A stretch of 8,293 nt of DNA. It comes from Candidatus Cloacimonadota bacterium (lineage in GTDB: Bacteria; Cloacimonadota; Cloacimonadia; Cloacimonadales; TCS61). The DNA lies in contig DAOVQH010000089.1 of assembly GCA_030628755.1 (NCBI GenBank), forward strand, positions 1 to 8,293, given 5' to 3'. Shown here in pieces: positions 1-5,367 of the stretch. Position 1 is the stretch's first letter. The number at the start of each line of letters is the position of its first letter. Below the pieces are notes generated by a model that had not been told where the DNA came from, did not search any database, and saw nothing but the letters and a program-made list of their open reading frames with translations. A program made the position numbers and the translations under genes.

Positions 1-480
1 ATTTGGGCAGAAACAGCAATCTTCTTCCCGGAAGAAATTATGCTTTCTACAGACCTGTCGGAATTAGGAATGGGAATTCAGGAATCCATTGCTCTCGATG
101 ACGACCCTTACATTAAATATGTTCTTGGCAGTGATTATACTTTCACAAACGGTATTTATGTTAATGCTCAATATCTGCACGGCTACATTCACGAACGATG
201 TAATGACAATTTAGAGGATTATTTAATGTTCGGTTTAGAGAAAAAATTCTTGGAAGATAAAGTTAAATTTATGCCTCTAAACGGTGGTTTGGAAATTAAA
301 GATTTTAATGATTTAAAAGACAATTATGCAGTTATATTCACTCCTGAAATTACATACTATCCTTATGACAATATTGAGTTGATTTTGGGTGCTCATATTA
401 TCGACGGAGAAGAATCTTCTACTTTTGGAAAAATGAAAGATAGCGATGATATTTATTTCAAAGCAAAGGTAAGTTTTTAA
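1..480 (+). CDS. Outer-membrane beta-barrel (porin-like) protein, C-terminal part
   Basis: The reading frame is open from base 1 to the TAA at 478-480, giving 159 codons without a beginning, so the gene starts outside the window. The ATG at 40 is internal: the codons before it (IWAETAIFFPEE) read as ordinary protein. The fragment alternates short hydrophobic, aromatic-rich strands with polar turns (KYVLGSDYTF, GIYVNAQYLHGY, YLMFGLEKKF, YAVIFTPEITYYPY, IELILGAHII), as in a transmembrane beta-barrel. It ends in KAKVSF; a terminal phenylalanine after an alternating strand is the usual outer-membrane assembly signal recognised by BamA. It probably sits in the outer membrane as a porin-like channel. 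The pattern resembles DUF1302-like or alginate-export-like barrels, but I cannot assign a family or substrate. The next gene starts 9 bases downstream, suggesting co-transcription. Confidence 0.7.
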   Translation: MWAETAIFFPEEIMLSTDLSELGMGIQESIALDDDPYIKYVLGSDYTFTNGIYVNAQYLHGYIHERCNDNLEDYLMFGLEKKFLEDKVKFMPLNGGLEIKDFNDLKDNYAVIFTPEITYYPYDNIELILGAHIIDGEESSTFGKMKDSDDIYFKAKVSF

Positions 481-489
481 AAAAGTGAA

Positions 490-687
490 ATGAATATTTC
501 AGATATTATATTCATAATATTAGGTTTATTTCTTTTTCTTTTTGGGATTACAATGACCATCTTTCCAAATGAAATCGGGAGGTGGTTAAAAACTCATTCT
601 TTTCTATCGAATGATACATTTTATTTAGCTGGTTATATTCTGGGTTTAATTGGGTTAGTGATACTGGTAATAATATTTTTAGGATAG
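490..687 (+). CDS. Small two-helix membrane protein, function unknown
   Basis: This encodes 65 residues starting at ATG 490, 9 bases after the upstream stop; only a weak purine-rich stretch (AAAAGTGA) precedes it. The first hydrophobic segment spans about residues 4-25 and the second about 44-64. Between them lies a short polar loop with the motif FPNEIGRWLK, a pattern common in small bacterial inner-membrane proteins of unknown function. It most likely forms a helical hairpin in the inner membrane. Its place between a barrel gene and another membrane-protein gene (13-base gap downstream) suggests an envelope-related operon. No catalytic residues or named domain can be recognised, so the function is unassigned. 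Confidence 0.65.
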   Translation: MNISDIIFIILGLFLFLFGITMTIFPNEIGRWLKTHSFLSNDTFYLAGYILGLIGLVILVIIFLG

Positions 688-700
688 TTCGATTATATTC

Positions 701-1126
701 TTGAAGTTTATTTTACTCGCAGTTTTTGGAATTGCAATGGCTCATTTTGAAGGAGTCGTTGTTGTCTATTTGCGTAAAGCTCTCGGTTTAAAAGAAAAAG
801 ATTCAAACATAGATTTCCTGCAAAAATTTCCTAAAAAATATCTACTGATAGAACAAACCCGGGAAGCTGCTACGATCACTATGCTCGTTGTATTAGCTAT
901 TCTTGTTGGGAATGGTTTGCTTGATATGATTATTTTATTTCTTTGGACTTTTGCCTTTTGGGATTTATTCTATTATGTTTCACTTTATGTTCTAATAAAA
1001 TGGCCTAATAGTCTTAAAAGAATCGATGTTCTTTTTCTTATTCCCAAACCCTGGATTGCTCCAGTCTGGTTTCCGATAAGCATGTCAATATTTACGATTT
1101 TAGTAATAATTATTTATCTAATTTAA
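701..1126 (+). CDS. Conserved four-helix membrane protein, unnamed family
   Basis: This encodes 141 residues from a TTG start at 701. An in-frame TAG at 680-682 limits extension. The first ATG is at 737 and starting there would remove most of the first hydrophobic segment, so TTG is preferred even though no good ribosome site is visible. There are about four membrane segments: residues 3-24, 56-80, 81-99 and 117-140. Polar motifs lie at or inside the membrane ends: HFEGVVVVYLR (15-25), TREAAT (53-58), FWDLFYY (86-92) and DVLFLIPKPW (109-118). From memory these match a family of hypothetical membrane proteins with E-x-VVVYLR, REAAT, WD-x-FYY and D-x-LFLIP-x-PW signatures, found in several phyla. 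Charged residues kept within hydrophobic segments suggest a real activity or ligand site, but none is known to me. Confidence 0.75.
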   Translation: MKFILLAVFGIAMAHFEGVVVVYLRKALGLKEKDSNIDFLQKFPKKYLLIEQTREAATITMLVVLAILVGNGLLDMIILFLWTFAFWDLFYYVSLYVLIKWPNSLKRIDVLFLIPKPWIAPVWFPISMSIFTILVIIIYLI

Positions 1127-1177
1127 GAATGTTTTTGTTAATAATTTATAAAAAAATTAATTGAAAGTTAAAGAAAA

Positions 1178-1441
1178 ATGAATCAATCAAAAGTCTATAT
1201 TCTGCCTGATGGTGAAGAAATCGACCTTTCACAGATTAAGAATATTGGTGATTTGAAAAGTGTAAGGTCCAAATCATTTACGAGTTTAGGATATTGTACA
1301 TTCACAATCAAATTTAAGGATGGAACCTTAATAGAAATAAGTGAAGGTTATTTTTTCTATGATTGGATAAAATCTAAATTAAAATTACAGAAAATCAGGG
1401 ATGAAATTATTCAGCATTTCAATGATCTTAAATCAAAATAA
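1178..1441 (+). CDS. Hypothetical 87-aa protein
   Basis: This encodes 87 residues from ATG 1178 to TAA 1439-1441, with a weak A-rich ribosome site (AAAGAAAA) just before the start. It has no signal peptide or membrane segment. The N-terminal half reads as beta strands (KVYILPDGEEIDL, then YCTFTIKFKDGTLIEI), and the C-terminal part is a basic amphipathic helix ending DEIIQHFNDLKSK. This suggests a small soluble cytoplasmic alpha/beta protein. It lies 51 bases after the preceding membrane-protein gene, so it could share that transcript or have its own promoter in the AT-rich gap. I do not recognise a family. Codon use and AT content look like the neighbours. Confidence 0.55.
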   Translation: MNQSKVYILPDGEEIDLSQIKNIGDLKSVRSKSFTSLGYCTFTIKFKDGTLIEISEGYFFYDWIKSKLKLQKIRDEIIQHFNDLKSK

Positions 1442-1595
1442 TTTTTTTATTTTTTTCTCTTAAGTAACCAAGATTATTAAAAGTATACTAATTTTACACA
1501 AATTAATTTTTTAATTCAGGAATATTTATTAGGATTTCAAAAAAGAATAACAAGAGAAAGAAGGATATAACCACTTATAAGAATTTAAAAAATAG

Positions 1596-1877
1596 TTATA
1601 AATCATCATCCAAATCTATATCCTCAATCTCATCTTCATCTACATCATCACGCATCCAGTCAGGGCAGAAGGCTACGTTCTCGGTCTTATCCCAGCCATC
1701 CACATTTTTCAATCCGAAACGCTCAAGCACATCTGCTTCCCAGAGTGAATAACAAACCTTATCTTCAACAACTTCGTATACCAGTACAGGCCTATGATAT
1801 TTCCTCAAACTGAAGTCAGTAGTGCTCAGTTCAAAGAATTCCTTAATTCTTTTTAAATCTCTTTCTGCGATCATCAT
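1596..1877 (-). CDS. Hypothetical 93-aa protein with acidic C-terminal tail
   Basis: This is a minus-strand gene of 93 residues. A good ribosome site (GGGAG, six bases before the ATG at 1877) supports the start. The body (about 1-74) is a mixed alpha/beta sequence beginning MMIAERDLKRIKEFFEL, with tryptophans at W47, W62 and W74 and cysteines at C42 and C71. The last 19 residues, from M75, are strongly acidic: 12 of them are Asp or Glu, ending DIDLDDDL. Such tails can bind basic partners or metal, or mimic nucleic acid, but nothing here shows which. No signal peptide or membrane segment is present, so it is probably cytoplasmic. It is the only minus-strand gene in the window, is divergent from the 474-aa exported protein gene, and its body looks richer in G+C than the flanking gaps. 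No family is recognised. Confidence 0.65.
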   Translation of the reverse strand: MMIAERDLKRIKEFFELSTTDFSLRKYHRPVLVYEVVEDKVCYSLWEADVLERFGLKNVDGWDKTENVAFCPDWMRDDVDEDEIEDIDLDDDL

Positions 1878-1962
1878 AGCCAGCTCCCTGATTTAAGTCA
1901 GATTTAGTTGACCTTTTTCAATAGCTGAATTTACTCGTTCACAAAAATGATGCAGGAAAGAA
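1878..1962. promoter_or_regulatory. Divergent intergenic region, likely holding two promoters
   Basis: These 85 bases separate the minus-strand acidic-tail gene from the plus-strand 474-aa gene, so both transcripts probably start here. On the plus strand TTGACC at 1908-1913 resembles a -35 box, but no convincing -10 follows at the right distance. On the minus strand TTGAAA and TTAAAT occur at a 19-base spacing, which is longer than ideal. The assignment rests on gene arrangement more than on clean motifs. Confidence 0.3.
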
Positions 1963-3387
1963 ATGTCAAATAAAATACAAAAAATTTTAAAAATAGGGGT
2001 TCCGATTTTTCTACTCGTAATTACTGAAAGTGTTTTTGGATTTGAACCGGGGATTAATGATTTCGCCAATAGTTACCAGTATGAACTTTATCATTCCTGG
2101 CTTAGAAAAGGAAATCTCAAAACCGATTTTCCTGCAGGTTTTACAAAGGATAAAGTCGTTAAAATTTTCAGGGATTCCGAAGGCAATGATATCCAGGTCG
2201 AGTATGATTGGACAAATTGGAAAATTACCGGTCAGCGGGAAGTTCTCCCTTTTGTATTTTATGCTGATGAATCACTTAAAATTCAGCCTTACATCAGTTT
2301 CATGGAGAATTTTATCTACCGCTTGAATACAGATAAAATAGACTACTTATATGATTTTATTGATCCGGATAAAATAGAGATTCAATATTCCGACCTTAAG
2401 GGTGTAGATGCTTTCAATATGCTCTGGAAGGATGTAAGTTCAAGACGAATATCTTTAGAACCAATAGAGCTATTCATTGAAAAAGATAATTTGGTTTTTA
2501 AAATAAAGCCTAAAGAAGCAGAAGAGTTTACCATTTTTTTCCCTAGAATATTAAGAATATCAGAAATTTTGGAAGAGATCAAATTAATTGAAGAAGCGAA
2601 ATCCAAACCAATATCTGAATATAAACCAAAAATCACAAAACCAATCATTGAGGATGGTTTTTTACCAGAAATAGAAGAACTTACTCTTGCTGAATATATC
2701 GAAAAATATTACCAATCTCCACCTTCTCGAGAACTGCTACATAATAAAGTGAATGATGTCTCTACTTTCTTGAATTTAGAATTTCCACAGCATGACCTGG
2801 ATTTTGACGGTCAGAGTTTTAATCTGAAGATCGAACCTTATGAAAATGATTTTTATGGTAATATGCTTCTGGAAGTAGAAAGAAATGATGATGGTGTTAA
2901 CATTTTTTCCTCTGCAGAGTATAAGGTTTTCAATAAAAACTTCTCTCTGAAATCCGGTGAAAAGATAAATATATCAAAACTGACAAGTCTCGAGATCGAA
3001 CAGATTATACCATCTCTACCCCAATTGATTTATGAACACCGCTCAATCGGTTCCAGGCTTTTAAACTTTCTTCTTATTCACGATGATGTTCCCACTACCC
3101 TTATTGTCAGGACTGATAAACGCCAGCTTTATGAAATCGATTCTTATGCAGACCTGCTCTTGCTTCTAAACAATTACTGGCAGGAAAGAGTAATCTATTT
3201 CAGCATTAATGAGATTAAAAAAATCGAGGGATATATCGAGTTCAAGGGTCATTTGATTGCCAGTGACCCTGATAGCGAAACCTGTGATCTGGCAGAGATA
3301 CTATTTCATCTGGATAAGGAATTTAAAATTGATCTTATCATGATGATTCTGCATCCTGATGCAAAATTAAAAGTAAGGAAAGGATAA
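1963..3387 (+). CDS. Exported 474-aa protein of unknown function
   Basis: This encodes 474 residues from ATG 1963, with a Shine-Dalgarno-like AGGA at 1954-1957 five bases before it. The N-terminus is a signal peptide: basic (K4, K7, K10), a hydrophobic core to about residue 20, and possible cleavage after VFG (residue 26). No other membrane helix is seen, so the mature protein is probably periplasmic or surface-located. It has two halves joined by a Lys/Pro/Glu-rich linker around residues 205-232. The first half contains FMENFIYRLN (113-122) and the second YWQERVIYF (405-413), each followed by mixed helix and strand that could be NTF2-like or similar alpha+beta domains; this is a guess from pattern only. 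It ends LIMMILHPDAKLKVRKG. Its stop overlaps the tatD start (TAATG), so the two are translationally coupled and almost certainly one operon. I do not recognise a named family. Confidence 0.75.
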   Translation: MSNKIQKILKIGVPIFLLVITESVFGFEPGINDFANSYQYELYHSWLRKGNLKTDFPAGFTKDKVVKIFRDSEGNDIQVEYDWTNWKITGQREVLPFVFYADESLKIQPYISFMENFIYRLNTDKIDYLYDFIDPDKIEIQYSDLKGVDAFNMLWKDVSSRRISLEPIELFIEKDNLVFKIKPKEAEEFTIFFPRILRISEILEEIKLIEEAKSKPISEYKPKITKPIIEDGFLPEIEELTLAEYIEKYYQSPPSRELLHNKVNDVSTFLNLEFPQHDLDFDGQSFNLKIEPYENDFYGNMLLEVERNDDGVNIFSSAEYKVFNKNFSLKSGEKINISKLTSLEIEQIIPSLPQLIYEHRSIGSRLLNFLLIHDDVPTTLIVRTDKRQLYEIDSYADLLLLLNNYWQERVIYFSINEIKKIEGYIEFKGHLIASDPDSETCDLAEILFHLDKEFKIDLIMMILHPDAKLKVRKG

Positions 3388-4148
3388 TGAGAATATTTGA
3401 GACCCATGCTCATCTGGATTTCCCACAGTTCAATAGGGATAGAGACGAAATTTTAAAAAAATGCTTCAAAGCTGGGATTGAATTTATTATTAATGTTGGC
3501 GTAGAGAAAAAATCTTGCAGAGCTGGTATAAAGTTAGCTGAGAAATATGATCAAATCTTTGCTTCTGTAGGCTTTCATCCTCATGATGCAAGAGAGTTTG
3601 ATAAGGAATTTATATTGAAATCAGCAAGACATCCGAAAGTTATTGCAATTGGTGAAATCGGGCTTGATTTTTACCGGAACCTTTCACCAAGGGATATTCA
3701 GAAGAGAGTATTTGAAGAACAAATAAAAATTGCATTAGCTCAGAATCTTCCGATAATTGTACACGATAGAGATGCACATGAGCAGTGTTTTGATATCCTT
3801 TCAAAGTATGATCCTCCTAAAGTAGTTTTTCACTGCTTTTCCGGGGATGAAGTTTTTGCGGATAAAGTAATATCAAAGGGGTGGCACATTTCCTTTACCG
3901 GTTCCATAACCTACAGGAATAGTTCTATGGAAAATGTTGTCCGTATGGTACCTCAAGATAGGTTCTTCATTGAAACTGATTCCCCGTATCTCTCTCCTGT
4001 TCCGAATAGAGGAAAGAGAAACTCACCCTTAAACTTACGTTATGTAATCGAAAAGATATCCGAAATTAGAGGAATGACTCCTAACAGGCTAGCTGAAATT
4101 ACATTTCAGAATGCAATGAATTTCTTTCTCCCTGACTTGAATTACTGA
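3387..4148 (+). CDS. tatD: TatD family metal-dependent hydrolase (deoxyribonuclease)
   Basis: TatD proteins are cytoplasmic amidohydrolase-fold TIM barrels using divalent metals; characterised members are 3'-5' exonucleases or DNases linked to DNA repair and quality control. This 253-residue protein has the expected length of about 250-270. All metal ligands are visible: H7 and H9 in HAHLD, E90 in GEIGLDF, H126 in VHDRDAH, H149 in FHCFSG and D198 in ETDSPYL. The VGFHPHDA motif (61-68) also fits the family. The start ATG at 3387 overlaps the previous stop by one base, and AAGGAAAGGA just upstream serves as ribosome site. Co-transcription with an exported protein is not explained by the known role; TatD genes occur in many unrelated operons. 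It could equally be named YcfH or YabD; substrate cannot be told from sequence. Confidence 0.93.
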   Translation: MRIFETHAHLDFPQFNRDRDEILKKCFKAGIEFIINVGVEKKSCRAGIKLAEKYDQIFASVGFHPHDAREFDKEFILKSARHPKVIAIGEIGLDFYRNLSPRDIQKRVFEEQIKIALAQNLPIIVHDRDAHEQCFDILSKYDPPKVVFHCFSGDEVFADKVISKGWHISFTGSITYRNSSMENVVRMVPQDRFFIETDSPYLSPVPNRGKRNSPLNLRYVIEKISEIRGMTPNRLAEITFQNAMNFFLPDLNY

Positions 4149-4164
4149 GTTTCTAAAAAAATAC

Positions 4165-4194
4165 TTGTAAGAAATATTTGCTTAAATAACTTTG
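4165..4194 (+). promoter_or_regulatory. Bacteroidota-type promoter for the ferredoxin gene
   Basis: TAACTTTG at 4187-4194 fits the Bacteroidota -7 consensus TAnnTTTG in all fixed positions. TTG at 4165-4167 lies 19 bases upstream, within the usual range for the -33 element TTTG/TTG. Transcription would start near 4200, about 20 bases before the ferredoxin ATG. The site lies in the 72-base gap after tatD, so the ferredoxin gene can be expressed on its own. The motif is seen directly; promoter activity is inferred. Confidence 0.55.
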
Positions 4195-4220
4195 CACAAA
4201 ATTAACTTACGGAGGAATAT

Positions 4221-4391
4221 ATGGCAGTAGTAATTGACAAGGAAGCCTGTACCGGATGCGGTGCTTGCATCGAGACCTGCCCCACGGAAGCACTTTCCAT
4301 GGTTGATGATAAAGCTGTCTGCAATGAAGATGAATGCGTTGATTGTGGAGCCTGTCTGGAAGCTTGTCCTGTAGAAGCTATTTCGTTATAA
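4221..4391 (+). CDS. Small 2[4Fe-4S] ferredoxin
   Basis: This gene encodes 56 residues, starting MAVVIDKEACTGCG and ending EAISL. It is the clostridial-type ferredoxin: a soluble cytoplasmic low-potential electron carrier for enzymes such as pyruvate:ferredoxin oxidoreductase and hydrogenases in anaerobes. Two cluster motifs of the form CxxCxxCxxxCP are complete: C10, C13, C16, C20 with P21, and C39, C42, C45, C49 with P50. The two halves are similar, as expected from ancient duplication. The length matches the usual 55-60 residues. One extra cysteine, C34, lies in the linker. A strong ribosome site GGAGGA (4211-4216) stands four bases before the ATG. It has its own promoter and terminator, so it is probably a separate, well-expressed transcript. 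Its presence suggests an anaerobic lifestyle. Redox partners are not encoded nearby. Confidence 0.93.
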   Translation: MAVVIDKEACTGCGACIETCPTEALSMVDDKAVCNEDECVDCGACLEACPVEAISL

Positions 4392-4413
4392 TCATTTAAT
4401 TGTTTAAGAGAAT

Positions 4414-4443
4414 AAGCCGGCTGTAACAGGTCGGCTTTTATTA
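4414..4443 (+). terminator. Rho-independent terminator after the ferredoxin gene
   Basis: AAGCCGGCT (4414-4422) pairs with GGTCGGCTT (4429-4437) to give a nine-base-pair stem: six Watson-Crick pairs at the base, then G-U, C-G and U-G. The loop is the six bases GTAACA. A T-rich tail (TTTTATTATAT) follows directly. It begins 23 bases after the ferredoxin stop and ends just before the coaX promoter, so it separates the two units. Confidence 0.85.
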
Positions 4444-4447
4444 TATA

Positions 4448-4476
4448 TTGACAAAATGTGGTACTGAATAAATTTT
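4448..4476 (+). promoter_or_regulatory. Probable promoter for the coaX-sprA operon
   Basis: TTGACA at 4448-4453 is a perfect sigma-70 -35 box. TAAATTTT at 4469-4476 lies 18 bases after the TTG and matches TAnnTTTG at all fixed positions except the last base, so spacing resembles the ferredoxin promoter. The standard TATAAT reading is poor, since TAAATT lies only 15 bases after TTGACA. The implied 5' leader is about 95 bases and very AT-rich; I see no riboswitch or strong hairpin in it. Confidence 0.45.
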
Positions 4477-4578
4477 CCGACAGTTTTTTATATGTATTAA
4501 TTAATTATTTTTTATTTTTACAATTATAGTTAAAATCTATCATTCTATTTAAAATTAATAAATAGGAAGAGGAAAAAG

Positions 4579-5352
4579 ATGAAATATCATAATCTTGTTG
4601 TTGATATTGGAAATACCCACATTGTGATGGGAATTTATTTCCAGAATAAATTGTTTCAATCCTGGCGGTTGAGTAGTGATAAATCCAAGACAGAAGATGA
4701 ATATTTCAGTTCGATAAAGCTTCTTGCTGAGGAATATTCTATTGATTTAGGAGATGTTAATAAATCGGTAATTTCGTCAGTTGTACCTGAATTAACCCGG
4801 GTTTTTACTCATCTTATCCAAAAATTTATGAAATGTTCAGTGAAAATTGTCAATGCTTATACAGAGCTTGGATTGAAATTCCCGGTAGAAGATCCCGGAT
4901 TTATTGGAGCTGACCTGGTGGTAAATGCCTTTTCTGCAAAGGAAAAGTATAAAACCAATTGTATAGTTTGTGACTTCGGTACTGCCACCACAGTTCAACT
5001 AATTGGAAAAGATGGGTATTTCCATGGTTCCATTATTGCTCCGGGAGTAATCACCTCTGCTAAGAACCTGTTTGAATCAACCTCTCTCTTGCCGAATATC
5101 CAGCTTCAACCCCCTGAAACCCTTTTGGGAACAAATACCAAGGATTCTCTCCTGTCTGGCATTATAACGGGTAATTCCTATATGCTGGATGGATTTGTTA
5201 AGGCAATCAAAGGTGAGTACAGACACCTTGGTGAAATTAAAACCATAGCTACAGGTGGTATTGCCGAACTCATCTGTGAAAACTGTAAAGAAATTGATAT
5301 TATAGATAAAAATTTAACCATGGATGGACTGAACCTTATTTGCCAGAAATAA
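4579..5352 (+). CDS. coaX: Type III pantothenate kinase (CoaX)
   Basis: CoaX phosphorylates pantothenate with ATP to 4'-phosphopantothenate, the first step of coenzyme A synthesis, in the cytoplasm. It belongs to the ASKHA fold and, unlike CoaA, is not feedback-inhibited by CoA. The 257 residues match the usual length of about 250-260. Visible motifs in order: DIGNTH (9-14), the first phosphate-binding loop; IGADLVVNA (109-117), the pantothenate-site motif containing the catalytic aspartate D112; DFGTATT (132-138), the second phosphate loop; GSIIAPG (150-156); GTNTKDSLLSG (184-194); ATGG (224-227); LTMDGL (246-251). Most homologs I recall have Arg after the catalytic Asp (GADR), here Leu113. 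The start at ATG 4579 has AGAGGA (4568-4573) at five bases. The sprA-like gene begins 15 bases downstream, so the two are very likely co-transcribed. Confidence 0.94.
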   Translation: MKYHNLVVDIGNTHIVMGIYFQNKLFQSWRLSSDKSKTEDEYFSSIKLLAEEYSIDLGDVNKSVISSVVPELTRVFTHLIQKFMKCSVKIVNAYTELGLKFPVEDPGFIGADLVVNAFSAKEKYKTNCIVCDFGTATTVQLIGKDGYFHGSIIAPGVITSAKNLFESTSLLPNIQLQPPETLLGTNTKDSLLSGIITGNSYMLDGFVKAIKGEYRHLGEIKTIATGGIAELICENCKEIDIIDKNLTMDGLNLICQK

Positions 5353-5367
5353 GAAATTTAACATTTA

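Noticed and set aside
1442..1595. T-rich run after the 87-aa gene and an AATTAA/TTAATT inverted repeat as a bidirectional terminator
   Set aside because: The only local stem is six A-T pairs, and the longer TTTCTCTT/AAGAGAAA match is about 90 bases apart; neither makes a credible terminator.
1908..1936. TTGACC plus a 17-base spacer as a sigma-70 promoter for the 474-aa gene
   Set aside because: The hexamer at the -10 position is TTACTC, a poor match to TATAAT, and no TAnnTTTG follows, so it is not claimed as a precise promoter.
2030..2648. A plus-strand 98-codon frame and a minus-strand 88-codon frame within the 474-aa gene
   Set aside because: Both overlap a well-supported gene with signal peptide and ribosome site, and their translations show no recognisable pattern.
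4477..4578. Riboswitch or structured leader in the AT-rich region before coaX
   Set aside because: No conserved aptamer pattern or stable stem is visible; the stretch is almost entirely A and T.
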